DNA of 39,802 nt from SAR202 cluster bacterium. GTDB lineage: Bacteria > Chloroflexota > Dehalococcoidia > Lucifugimonadales > UBA1123. Made by a program: the position numbers and the translations under genes. This document shows positions 26,799 through 34,629 of this stretch, one piece after another (positions within the stretch are counted from its first letter, which is position 1; each line of letters opens with the position of its first letter). The notes beneath the pieces are model-generated. The model had not been told where the DNA came from and ran no database searches. It saw nothing but the letters and a program-made list of their open reading frames with translations. Location: the NCBI GenBank assembly GCA_030752795.1, contig JASMDM010000004.1:1-39802 (forward strand). Direction: 5' to 3'.

Positions 26799-27788
26799 CT
26801 ACGTCAGCATCGGCAGCACTTCTTCGACGCAACGCTTGAACTGGCCGCTCTGGTCCCAGGACGGGAAGCGCAGCAATATGTCGGTCGCGCCGGCGTCGAT
26901 GAATCCCTGGAGCTGCTCCGCGCACTGCTCGGGCGATCCACACGCGACCCAACCCTCGACTTGCTCTCGCGTGTAGATTTGCGGCGTGTAGTAGCCGTTC
27001 AGATATCTCCGCGACTCGTCGACCGCCGCCTCGCGGTCCTCGTTGACGTTCATGTTGTAGTACAGCGCACATGGCAGGCCCTCGAAACTTCGGCCGCACT
27101 CTTCCGCGTACTCGAAGATGCGGCGCCTGAGCTCGGCGAAGTCTTCGGGCGGGTAGGCCGTGGTCATCCAGCCGTCGCCGAGACGAGCGACGCGACGCAG
27201 GTTGCGCTCGATCACGCGCGGTTCTCCGGTTCTGAGGCGAGGGTTGCCGGTCACCCATATCGGCGGCGGGTCCTGGACGGGTTTGGGCTCGACGAACGCC
27301 TGCTCCAGGTTGTAGAATCTGCCTTTGAAATCGACGCGCTCCTCAGCCCAGAGCTTGCGGAGAATCTCGATGCCTTCCTCCATGCGCGGGCCCCGGTCTC
27401 GGTTGGCGATGCCCATATTGACCTGCTCGAGGCGCGCGAGGTTCTCGGACTCGGGGACCCCCATGCACGCGGCGAGGATCATGCGGCCGTTCGACAGCAG
27501 ATCGAGGCTGGCCCACTGATATGCGAACAGCACGGGGTGCCTTGACGGGAAGCTGGCCATGCACGCCGGGCCGATCTTGACGCGTTTGGTGCGCGCCGCG
27601 ATGGCCGACATGAGCGTGATCGACTCCATCCTGGGCTTGGCCATGATCTGATCGCCAACCCATACGTGGTCGAAGACCTCGTTCGCGTCAGCAGCCTCCG
27701 CCATCTCGAGAATCTCCGCTGGGTTCGTCAACCCCAACACGACCCCGCGATTCGAGAGCGTCAGTCCGAATCTTGCCTTGTTAGCCAT
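26799..27788 (-). CDS. LLM-class F420/flavin-dependent oxidoreductase
   Basis: 329 residues, ATG with GGGGAGG upstream. Luciferase-like TIM barrel: LTLSNRGVVLGLTNPAEILE, VFDHVWVGDQIMAKPRMESITLMSAIAARTKRVKIGPACM (the classic second and third strands), GRMILAACMGVPESENL, MEEGIEILRKLW and PPIWVTGNPRLR. Members use FMN or F420 to oxidise or reduce diverse organic compounds; cofactor and substrate cannot be read from sequence alone. LLM enzymes are strongly expanded in SAR202-type Chloroflexota, which is one reason for the taxonomic guess. Pairs with the RraA gene. Confidence 0.88.
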   Translation of the reverse strand: MANKARFGLTLSNRGVVLGLTNPAEILEMAEAADANEVFDHVWVGDQIMAKPRMESITLMSAIAARTKRVKIGPACMASFPSRHPVLFAYQWASLDLLSNGRMILAACMGVPESENLARLEQVNMGIANRDRGPRMEEGIEILRKLWAEERVDFKGRFYNLEQAFVEPKPVQDPPPIWVTGNPRLRTGEPRVIERNLRRVARLGDGWMTTAYPPEDFAELRRRIFEYAEECGRSFEGLPCALYYNMNVNEDREAAVDESRRYLNGYYTPQIYTREQVEGWVACGSPEQCAEQLQGFIDAGATDILLRFPSWDQSGQFKRCVEEVLPMLT

Positions 27789-28260
27789 GACGTCGCCTCC
27801 CCGTTGTCGGTTTCTTCAGTCCCTATCAATCGCCGCGATTGTAGTTCCGTGTCACGTGACCGTCAACGAGGTGTGGTCGGTTTCCAAAAAAGGATAGCCT
27901 GATCACGCATGATGCCTGACGGTTATCGAGGCAATAAGGTTTGATACGGGGGAAAACATCGACTATCTTGAAGCGTCGCTAATTGTGATTCAGCGATGCG
28001 AATGTGTCGAATCATCGGTGACGATCAGGACTGAACGGCGACAGCTACCGCTTCAAGCACAGCCAGCAGATCGACCGACCTCACGCAACTGCCTAACACC
28101 GGCTCTCACGCACCGCGAACCTTGTTGCTCACGCTGCAGCTTTCAGTGGTACAGTTTTACTCCGCCCCACTGGTACACTTTCACTCCGCTCTTGACATCT
28201 GAGCGCGTTGGCCGTTGGAGGTTTGACTCCCACAGGAATCGACGGCAAGAAAGGATCGAG
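27789..28260. other. Intergenic region holding a solo IS21-like end
   Basis: 472 bp between divergent LLM and cupredoxin genes. Apart from the tandem repeat at 28145-28197 there is no recognisable gene. A poly-A stretch (CCAAAAAAGG near 27885) and AT-richer DNA at 27930-27990 may be promoter sequence, but no clear -35/-10 pair was found. Confidence 0.4.
28145..28197. mobile_element. Solo terminal repeat of an IS21-family-like element
   Basis: Two 21-bp copies with 24-bp period: AGTGGTACAGTTTTACTCCGC and ACTGGTACACTTTCACTCCGC, differing at four positions, followed by TCTTGACA. Multiple tandem copies of a GGTACA-TTTTACTCCG unit next to a TGTCAA tip are, to my recollection, the ends of IS21-like elements. 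No istA/istB gene is nearby and no second end was found, so it is a leftover end or a non-autonomous element 64 bp upstream of the respiratory cluster. Confidence 0.5.
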
Positions 28261-28782
28261 ATGCAGATAAGAACACAAACTCCTTTTTGGGCTCTCCTAA
28301 TCGGCATGACGGCGCTGTTTGTGGTAGTCGGCTGCAGCGGCAGCAGTCCCTCGGCGGACGAAGCGGATCCGTACGCTGCAGTGGCCGCGGGCGAGACCGC
28401 GCTGGACGTCGTGGTTGTAATCGAGCAGCAGAACAATCCTACCTTCGACCTGAAAGCCCGAGAAATCAACCGTACGGACGTTTCTGGCGATTGGGATGCC
28501 GACAGCAGCAACAATCTGGATGAGCCGCTCATCATTCCGCCTGGACAGATCCGTTTCTTTTTAGATAATGTTGGCACGTTGGCGCATGCTTTCCAGGTGC
28601 GTGATCTGAAAGGCGAAAGCATCGCGAAGACTCGTAACGTTGGCCCGCTGAAGCAAGGCGAGTTGATCGTCAATCTTCAGCCAGGTGAATACGACATACT
28701 TTGCCAGCTCAGCGACCATGCCAAGCGCGGCAGTCTCAGGCGTTTGATCGTAGACGCCGCAGCAGATGTCCCCGCGCTCTAA
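28261..28782 (+). CDS. Cupredoxin-domain lipoprotein
   Basis: 173 residues from ATG 28261. The N-terminus is a lipoprotein signal with lipobox VVGC (lipid Cys25), so it is membrane-anchored outside the cytoplasm. The cupredoxin part starts near residue 48; copper-ligand candidates are His109 in TLAHAFQV, Cys148 and His153 in YDILCQLSDHAKRG. The C-x4-H spacing is typical of type 1 copper sites, but the usual axial Met is absent (Ser/Leu there), so the site may be high-potential or nonfunctional. Likely an electron carrier for the CydA-like/cytochrome c proteins encoded next, 73 bp downstream. Confidence 0.75.
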   Translation: MQIRTQTPFWALLIGMTALFVVVGCSGSSPSADEADPYAAVAAGETALDVVVVIEQQNNPTFDLKAREINRTDVSGDWDADSSNNLDEPLIIPPGQIRFFLDNVGTLAHAFQVRDLKGESIAKTRNVGPLKQGELIVNLQPGEYDILCQLSDHAKRGSLRRLIVDAAADVPAL

Positions 28783-28855
28783 ACCGGACAGAAAATCCAC
28801 CACACAAGCCTAGTTTGCTCCCAGAGCAAGGTTCGACAGTAGAGAAAGGTATCGC

Positions 28856-30421
28856 ATGCCGTTAGATGTTCCAGTTATAGGTGCACGAAATGCAGCCTGG
28901 ATCGCGGCGCAACTCCACCTATTCTTTGCCGCCTTCGTTCTGGGAGCCCCACTTTTCATAGTCCTCTGCGAATACTTGGGCGCCTCGAAAGGCGCTCCGA
29001 ACTGGAAGGTTCGTGTACCGATCGCGGTCCTCGCTGTCGTCGTGGCCGCGGCGATAGTAGCCATGGCGCACAGGACCGTGGACAAGATCATCGTCGTCAC
29101 GGCAGCCGGAATCGTCGTCGCCGCGGTGGCTTTCGTCAAGTCGAGCGGAGACGATCGCTTCGAGCGCCTTGCACACGAAACGATGAAAGTCGTTACGATT
29201 GCGTACAGCCTGACCGCCATCAGCGGCGGTCTTTTCGCGTTCATTCTGATGGGACCCTATGGCAAACTGACCACCCATCTGTTCGAGAAGTTCGGGCCGA
29301 TCTTCGCGGTCTACGGTCTCCTCTTTTTCGTTGAAACGATCTTGATGTACGTTTACTGGTACAGTTGGGATCGCATGAAGAATCGAAAAACTCTTCACAT
29401 GTCAATCGGCGTGCTGTTGAACGTCGTTGGCACGGTCATGATGTTCCTCATGAACGCGGTTGGCGCGTACATGCTGACCCCGCCCGAAAACGTGGCCGAC
29501 GCCGGTCTGTGGAGCCTCATAAACAACCCGTCATGGAGCGGCCTGAACCTGCACAGGTTCGTCGCGAACATCACCTTTGGCGGCCTGATGGTGGCTCTTT
29601 TCGCCGCGTTCATGTTCCTGTCAGCGCGGACCAAAGAAGACAGGGCCTTTTACGATTGGATGGGTTTCATCGGCAACATCATCGGAGTTGCCACTTTGAT
29701 GCTTCTGCCATTGGCCGGATACGTGTACGCCAAAGAGCTCTTCCTCTATGACGCGGTCATCTCCACGTTCATGATGGCGGACAAGCTCTCGTTCTACTTC
29801 GTCTTGCAAGGCGTCCTGGTCTCGATGCTGTTCCTGGGCGCGAACTACTACATGTGGATGAGCATCAAACGCATCTCCGGTTCTGAATCGCTGATGGGCT
29901 ACATGAAACCGACCTTCGCCGTGATCTTCGTGGCGTCGGCGATCTGGGTGACCCCGCAGAATTTCCTGTCCGACCTGACGGCCACGATTCCCGAAGGCAC
30001 CGCGCCCACTAACATCCTGATCCCTGATCGGCTGGCTTTCTTGGGATTGATGATGGCGAAGGCGTTGGCGGTCACGATGATAATCATCTTCACGTTCCTG
30101 ACGTACATGGTTTATCGACGAGCTCTGAGTCGAGGCTCGATACAGTGGGGCCAAATCTCTCCCCAATCGCAGTATGCGTTGGTCCTCATCCCGGCGGTCG
30201 CGGTGTACACCATGGGCCTGATGGGCGCTGTTCGTGAGTTGGCTCGCCAAGATTGGCATGTGTTCAACGTTCTCAAGGACACAACTCCCCAGGCGTTCAC
30301 ATCGCCGCTGGCACAGATGAGCTTGATGGTGGGAATCGTCACGTTGCTCTTCTTCGCATTTATGGCGTTCATATTCTGGATCGGTTTCGTGTTGAGCGGT
30401 CGCGAAGAGGAGATGGCATGA
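28856..30421 (+). CDS. Cytochrome bd-superfamily subunit I (CydA-like) membrane protein
   Basis: 521 residues with about 11-13 hydrophobic helices. CydA hallmarks are recognisable though distant: His21 in AAQLHLFFAAFVLG (heme ligand in helix 1), ISGGLFAFILMGPYG, Glu160 in LLFFVETILMYVYWYSWDRM (proton/heme Glu), NAVGAYMLTPP in place of NsWMqtP, His233 in LNLHRFVANITFGG, and IWVTPQNFL in place of the PW motif. The long quinol-binding loop is lacking. No CydB gene is present; a c-type cytochrome overlaps its stop and cupredoxins flank it. This suggests an oxygen-reductase-like or electron-transfer complex taking electrons from cytochrome c/copper proteins rather than quinol, as proposed for the OR-C/OR-N branches of the superfamily. 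Confidence 0.75.
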   Translation: MPLDVPVIGARNAAWIAAQLHLFFAAFVLGAPLFIVLCEYLGASKGAPNWKVRVPIAVLAVVVAAAIVAMAHRTVDKIIVVTAAGIVVAAVAFVKSSGDDRFERLAHETMKVVTIAYSLTAISGGLFAFILMGPYGKLTTHLFEKFGPIFAVYGLLFFVETILMYVYWYSWDRMKNRKTLHMSIGVLLNVVGTVMMFLMNAVGAYMLTPPENVADAGLWSLINNPSWSGLNLHRFVANITFGGLMVALFAAFMFLSARTKEDRAFYDWMGFIGNIIGVATLMLLPLAGYVYAKELFLYDAVISTFMMADKLSFYFVLQGVLVSMLFLGANYYMWMSIKRISGSESLMGYMKPTFAVIFVASAIWVTPQNFLSDLTATIPEGTAPTNILIPDRLAFLGLMMAKALAVTMIIIFTFLTYMVYRRALSRGSIQWGQISPQSQYALVLIPAVAVYTMGLMGAVRELARQDWHVFNVLKDTTPQAFTSPLAQMSLMVGIVTLLFFAFMAFIFWIGFVLSGREEEMA

Positions 30422-31095
30422 GCGAACGCCAAGAAATCGAAGACACGGCCAGTTCGTCGTCGCCAGAGTCGCGTCCGGGAGTTCTTCGACGGCTCCGCGG
30501 CGTCCTCATCATCTCCGTGGTGTTGCTCCTGGTTATTTGGGTAGGCTTCACGGTGCTTCCCGAGGACACCGGCGTGTCGCTCGGATTGTTCTACCAGGTG
30601 TTCTTTACTGTCATCGTGCTGCTTGGCGCGGCTTTTTTCTGGATGATCGACCTGGAGGATCTTCCGCATCCGGGCAGCGCGTTAAAGGTATGGGGAAGTG
30701 TGCTCGCGGTGTACCTAGCCACCGTCGGCTTCATGGTTGCCGTCGGGTTCGTATTGCCGCAGTTCGAAGGCGGCTTGGTCGAGGCGGTCGAGCCTCAGGA
30801 CGCCTTCGGTCGAGGACAGGCGTTGTTCTTCGACCCGGCGGCTGGTTGTTTCCTGTGCCACGCCATCGACGGTGTCGGCGCATTCAGGGCCCCCAATCTC
30901 ACAGAGTTGGCTTCCCGAGCTGGCGATCGCGTCGCCGGGTTGTCGGCTGAGGAATACGTCGGCGCGAAAATCCTTGGCGGGATGAACTACGAGTTCACCG
31001 TGCCTGAGTACGCACCGATAATGCCTCCTTTCGAGCGCCAACTGGATGCAGAGCAGGTCGACGATTTGGTCGCGTTCCTTTTGGGCCCCAGATAG
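30418..31095 (+). CDS. Membrane-anchored c-type cytochrome
   Basis: 225 residues; ATG overlaps the preceding stop (ATGA at 30418-30421), so the two are translationally coupled. Three hydrophobic helices at about residues 28-46, 54-76 and 91-113 precede a periplasmic mono-heme domain: CFLCH at 144-148 binds heme c, and Met202 in YAPIMPPF is the probable axial ligand. KILGGMNYEFTVPEYAP and LDAEQVDDLVAFLLG are typical class I cytochrome c parts. Fusion of three helices to one heme domain is unusual and suggests a dedicated subunit that docks on the CydA-like protein and passes electrons from the cupredoxins. Confidence 0.85.
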   Translation: MSERQEIEDTASSSSPESRPGVLRRLRGVLIISVVLLLVIWVGFTVLPEDTGVSLGLFYQVFFTVIVLLGAAFFWMIDLEDLPHPGSALKVWGSVLAVYLATVGFMVAVGFVLPQFEGGLVEAVEPQDAFGRGQALFFDPAAGCFLCHAIDGVGAFRAPNLTELASRAGDRVAGLSAEEYVGAKILGGMNYEFTVPEYAPIMPPFERQLDAEQVDDLVAFLLGPR

Positions 31096-31119
31096 ACTGA
31101 AACGGTCAAGGAGCAAACG

Positions 31120-31551
31120 ATGGCGGCTGCGAGCCAAAAACAGATCGCAAACAACGGCGGCGCGCCCATTCGGCAGATATTGATCGCGCTGTTATTGAGC
31201 ATCGTGGGAACCGCCGTGATTGGCGGAGTGCTGCTGCTCTTGCTCGACAACATCTGGTGGATCGCTGGCGGCAGCGCGGTTTCGTTGTTCGGCGCGGCCA
31301 TGTATCTGGGCAGGGCGATGGCCATGCCAGAACCGCTATACGGGACGCTGCTGGCCGCGTTGTACGTGTCGATCGCGATCACGATCATCCTCGTCGGCAC
31401 ACTCCTTGCTGTTCTTCCGGATCCGTTCCCCGGGCTGGAAATCGGCGACTCGACGTTCTTCTTTGTTTCTCCATTGATCTTGTTGGTCAGCGGTGTGGCG
31501 GGCAGTGCCATCGGCGGCAAAGCGGGCGGCGGCTCGCAGGATGATTCGTGA
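31120..31551 (+). CDS. Small membrane protein of the respiratory cluster
   Basis: 143 residues, ATG with AAGGAG eight nucleotides upstream. Four hydrophobic segments (about 18-42, 46-63, 73-100 and 110-132) with a short acidic tail (GGGSQDDS). No known motif. Spacing of 24 bp from the cytochrome c gene and strong ribosome site indicate the same operon, so a small accessory subunit or assembly factor of the complex is the best guess; that is inference from position only. Confidence 0.6.
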   Translation: MAAASQKQIANNGGAPIRQILIALLLSIVGTAVIGGVLLLLLDNIWWIAGGSAVSLFGAAMYLGRAMAMPEPLYGTLLAALYVSIAITIILVGTLLAVLPDPFPGLEIGDSTFFFVSPLILLVSGVAGSAIGGKAGGGSQDDS

Positions 31552-31675
31552 TACGTTTGCTTTGCCAGACGCTGAATCAAGGCGACGATCTGAGATGCGC
31601 GATTGCCGATGGCGCCGAGAGGCGAAGTGTTAACGGTTGACTCGCGAGCGGCGTTGAAGCGGGAGTTGTGGTGAA

Positions 31676-32284
31676 ATGATGGGACTGTTCAGACGAATCG
31701 CGTTCTGTCTGTTGGTTGGTGTGTTGACGATTGGGCTCACGGCGATTTCCTGTTCGAACCCGGAAGCCGAACCCGACCCCATCGAGGCTCCCGCTTCATT
31801 GAAGAAGTCTGGGCCAATCTCTGGCGAGGGTAAAACCGATGCGGAGGTGTACACGGAAGCATTTGACCAAATGAATATCAACGTCGATCTAACCGACGAA
31901 GGATTCAGACCCGCCTCTATACACATTCCGGCCGGTCGAAAAATCAAGCTTGTTGTGCGGAACAGAGGGACCGGCGAACACCATTATCGCGTCATTGGGT
32001 TGACGCCGCGCAACCTTGAGTGGCTTGCCCCGAACATCGACACGGAAGACATCGAAGCCGCCATTGGCACTGACGTCGAGCACGACATGCACCACACAAC
32101 CGGATTCGCGCCGTTCCGAGGTGAGTCGCGCGCCGGGATTCGGCCGTTTGGCGACGAGGTACACGCATACGTTGACGCCGCCGGGGGAGTCGACATGGTG
32201 CTGTTCGTGGCGTTGGAGACCGGCACGTACGAAGTCGAGTGTCCGTTGCATCTGGAAGCTGTGGGCAAAGTAACGGTCTTCTGA
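31676..32284 (+). CDS. Second cupredoxin-domain lipoprotein with His-rich insertion
   Basis: 202 residues. Lipobox AISC (lipid Cys26) after a hydrophobic helix anchors it outside the membrane. The cupredoxin core has VDLTDEGFRPASIHIPAGRKIKL split over residues 70-92, His102-His103 in GTGEHHYRVIG, and YEVECPLHLEAVGKVTV with Cys189 and His192; spacing C-x2-H is shorter than in the first cupredoxin and again no axial Met follows. An insertion at 130-145 carries HDMHH, which might bind another metal. Start is one of two tandem ATGs (31676 or 31679). Probably a copper electron carrier or copper chaperone for the complex. Confidence 0.7.
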   Translation: MMGLFRRIAFCLLVGVLTIGLTAISCSNPEAEPDPIEAPASLKKSGPISGEGKTDAEVYTEAFDQMNINVDLTDEGFRPASIHIPAGRKIKLVVRNRGTGEHHYRVIGLTPRNLEWLAPNIDTEDIEAAIGTDVEHDMHHTTGFAPFRGESRAGIRPFGDEVHAYVDAAGGVDMVLFVALETGTYEVECPLHLEAVGKVTVF

Positions 32285-32539
32285 TACTTTCCTGCATTCC
32301 ACCGAGAGACAGCCGGCGCTAGAATCGGCGGGTCTTCCATGGCCAAGTCCGGCGATGCGGCGCCGCGTGGTTTTGGCGCCGGGCCGGCAATATCGCGATG
32401 TTTTGCACATTCACGCCCCCTCTCGAGACTCCTGTTCCGTCGTGAGACCTACCCGTTTCGGTAGGCTTCAACTACCGTCGTTTGTATTGTCCATGATCAA
32501 CGCGGGAGCGAAAATGGCAGTGAAGGCCGTTTTTGAAGT

Positions 32540-33688
32540 ATGCGGCAACCCAAAGTGAATAGGGTTGAGAGGTTGCGGATGGATTGGGCGAAGATGCACC
32601 AAAGGTCGATCGGCGCCGCGGTGTTTGTATTTGTCTTTGGTTTGGCGGCAGTGGTGGCCCTCAAACCCTGGGACGCCAGTGAGGCCGCGCGAGAGATTAC
32701 CGCCGATCAAGTCGCCAGCGGCGCTGAAACAAGCTTCTTGCATTTCGACTCCAGTGCTGCGGCGCGCGGATTTGAGCTCACCGACCAGTAAGGACAGCGC
32801 GTCAGCCTCGACGATTTTGAAGGCAAGTGGGTTGTCGTCAACTGGATGTACACCACTTGCGTAACCGTATGCCCGGCGCTGACGACGAACATGAAGTTCG
32901 CGAAGAACGGTCTCGAAGAACGTTTGGGCGAAGAACTTCAGTTGGTGTCGATAACCTTCGACCCGGCGCGCGACACCATCGACGTGATGAAGGCGTACAG
33001 CGAGAAGGTGACGAACGGCGCGTCGGATTGGTCGTGGCTCACCGGAAGCCAGATCGAAACCGACGCGGTCGCGAAGTCTTATGGCATGACTTATCGCTCT
33101 GTTGCGGGAATCGAAAACATCGGACAGTTCGATCACACGGCGCTGGCCGTGGTGATCGACCCCGCGGACCGGCTGCGGCATAGGTATCTGGGAACAGGCT
33201 GGTCCGACGACCTTCTGACCCCAATGGACATCGACATCGCACTTGCCAAAGCCGCCATCGAAGACAAAGCAGCTTCGTTTGCCGGCGCCGTTGCACCGAC
33301 CGCGGTTGCGCCGGTCGCAGATACGACGCTGACCCATGTCGCGGTCGCCGACGGTTCTTTGCCGAAGCCCGCAGCGGTTTACGATTGGGGGGCGTCGAAG
33401 GACGGCGTCGATTCCCAGGTTCTCAGTGAGTTTCTTACCAACGAAACGGCAGCGGACTGGCTCGAGGCTCGTGTCAATCTGGCCCTAGAAGACGGGTGGC
33501 ATCTCCTCGCGTCTCAGCAGGAGGATTACGACGGCTTCGAATTCGCGGTCCTGGAAGGGTCGGATGGAAATTTCCTGGGCGTGGGCAGAGTGAACTGGCT
33601 GGCGTTGGAAGTCAACGGGTCGGATTCCGCCAATGTCCAAAGCACGGCAATGACAATCTTTTCACTCCACTGCGATACAACCGCGTAG
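32540..33688 (+). pseudogene. SCO1/SenC family copper chaperone with C-terminal extension, in-frame TAA
   Basis: Reading through TAA at 32789-32791 gives 382 residues. One N-terminal helix (about 24-42) anchors it. Thioredoxin-like SCO core: FELTDQ-stop-GQRVSLDDF, then TTCVTVCP with Cys107 and Cys111 (CxxxC), LVSITFDPARDT, and His199 in GQFDHTALAVVID; C-C-H is the copper site. SCO proteins end near residue 235, but here about 140 more residues follow, containing YDWGASKDGVDSQVLSEFL and DGWHLLASQQEDY, which I do not recognise. The stop is located before the first copper Cys, so termination would abolish function. Location in the respiratory cluster fits a role in copper-site assembly. Confidence 0.8.
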
Positions 33689-33736
33689 TTGGGATCGGAC
33701 CATGAATACCTGAAAACGTTAGTTCGAGGACATCCA

Positions 33737-34266
33737 GTGATTGTAAGGAGAAATCGGAACTCCTTATTTCCGCTGTTCATCCTTATCTTTGGTCTTGGAC
33801 TTGCGGGCGGCTCAGCTTGTTCGGAGACCGCGATCGAGACCGAGCCCGGCACGGCCATCGGCAACTACGCTCCGGTGTTCGAAGCGCCAATCACGAGCGG
33901 CGACACCATTAAGCTCGACGATCTCAGAGGAAGCGGCGTGGTCGTGAACTTTTGGTCCACGTGGTGCCCGCCTTGCGTAAAAGAACTTCCCCTGTTGGAC
34001 AGCACTGCCAAAACCACCTCGCGAACGGTCTCGTGGTCATCGCGGCAAATATGGGCGACTCGGAAGAAGAAATCAATGACTTCCTCGCTGACATGAGCCT
34101 TGAGTTTCCGGTGGCAATTGACAGTCTCGGCAAGGTGTCTCGCGAGTACCAAGTCGCGGCCCTGCCCGTGACCTTCTTCATCGACCGCGATGGCGTCATC
34201 CAGTACAAGCGCACCGGCGAGCTCACCGAAGCCGACGTTGCGAACGGACTCGACAGCATCCTGTAG
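33737..34266 (+). pseudogene. TlpA-like thioredoxin-fold lipoprotein, one frameshift
   Basis: Start GTG 33737 with GAGG upstream. Signal helix with lipobox GSAC, then GNYAPVFEAPITSGDTIKLD, VVNFWSTWCPPCVKELPLLD: WCPPC is the redox-active CxxC of TlpA/ResA/CcmG reductases. The first frame loses resemblance after STAK; the next frame carries on with NGLVVIAANMGDSEEEIND, FPVAIDSLGKVSREYQVAALPVTFFIDRDG, which includes the cis-Pro region and the end of the fold. One additional A in the AAAA at about 34009-34012 restores about 176 residues. It would reduce disulfides in apocytochrome c or copper proteins, so it is the natural partner of SCO and the cytochrome. Confidence 0.8.
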
Positions 34267-34629
34267 CCCAGTCGTCCGGATCTTCGGTATTTACACTTCC
34301 TGAGATTTCGCAAGACCACGTCGGTCGCGCGAGTGAGATGCATCACATCGGCGCCGACCGGATCCCGTCGTGTCGGCCGAAATAGGATGCCTGGCCCGCC
34401 GGATATTCAGCGTCGATGGATTCGCCAAAATCCGCTTCAGCGTCAGCGACGCCAGCCCAATGCGAAGGCCAACAATACTCCAGATTGTGCGACCTGATCA
34501 TCGACTCAGGTTGCAACGCCATATTCGCCACAATCTGTGCGTAGACTACGCCTCTCAGCGGTCTTATTCTCGGCGCGATATTGTATAGTAGGCGCAAGGG
34601 CCGAGATTCATCTTTCGAGAGGTCAATCC
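34267..34629. other. Intergenic region before the second transketolase-like gene
   Basis: 363 bp. No coding stretch with recognisable resemblance. AT-rich DNA at 34555-34592 includes a good -10 box close to the downstream gene. Confidence 0.4.
34584..34589 (+). promoter_or_regulatory. Possible -10 box of the transketolase-like gene
   Basis: TATAGT, 40 bp upstream of the ATG at 34630, one mismatch from consensus and in an AT-rich setting. The -35 region 15-17 bp upstream (TCTTAT or similar) is weak. Confidence 0.35.

Noticed and set aside
26157-27545. Long plus-strand open frame (462 codons) over the RraA and LLM genes
   Set aside because: It is antisense to two well-supported genes, has no family motif and no ribosome site; high-GC third positions create such shadows.
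27985-28260. Upstream extension of the cupredoxin frame to 27985
   Set aside because: It runs through the IS21-like end and has no ribosome site, while ATG 28261 begins a clear lipoprotein signal.
32339-32464. Short frame starting MAKSGDAAPRGFG between the second cupredoxin and SCO
   Set aside because: About 41 codons, no ribosome site and no recognisable family; treated as non-coding.
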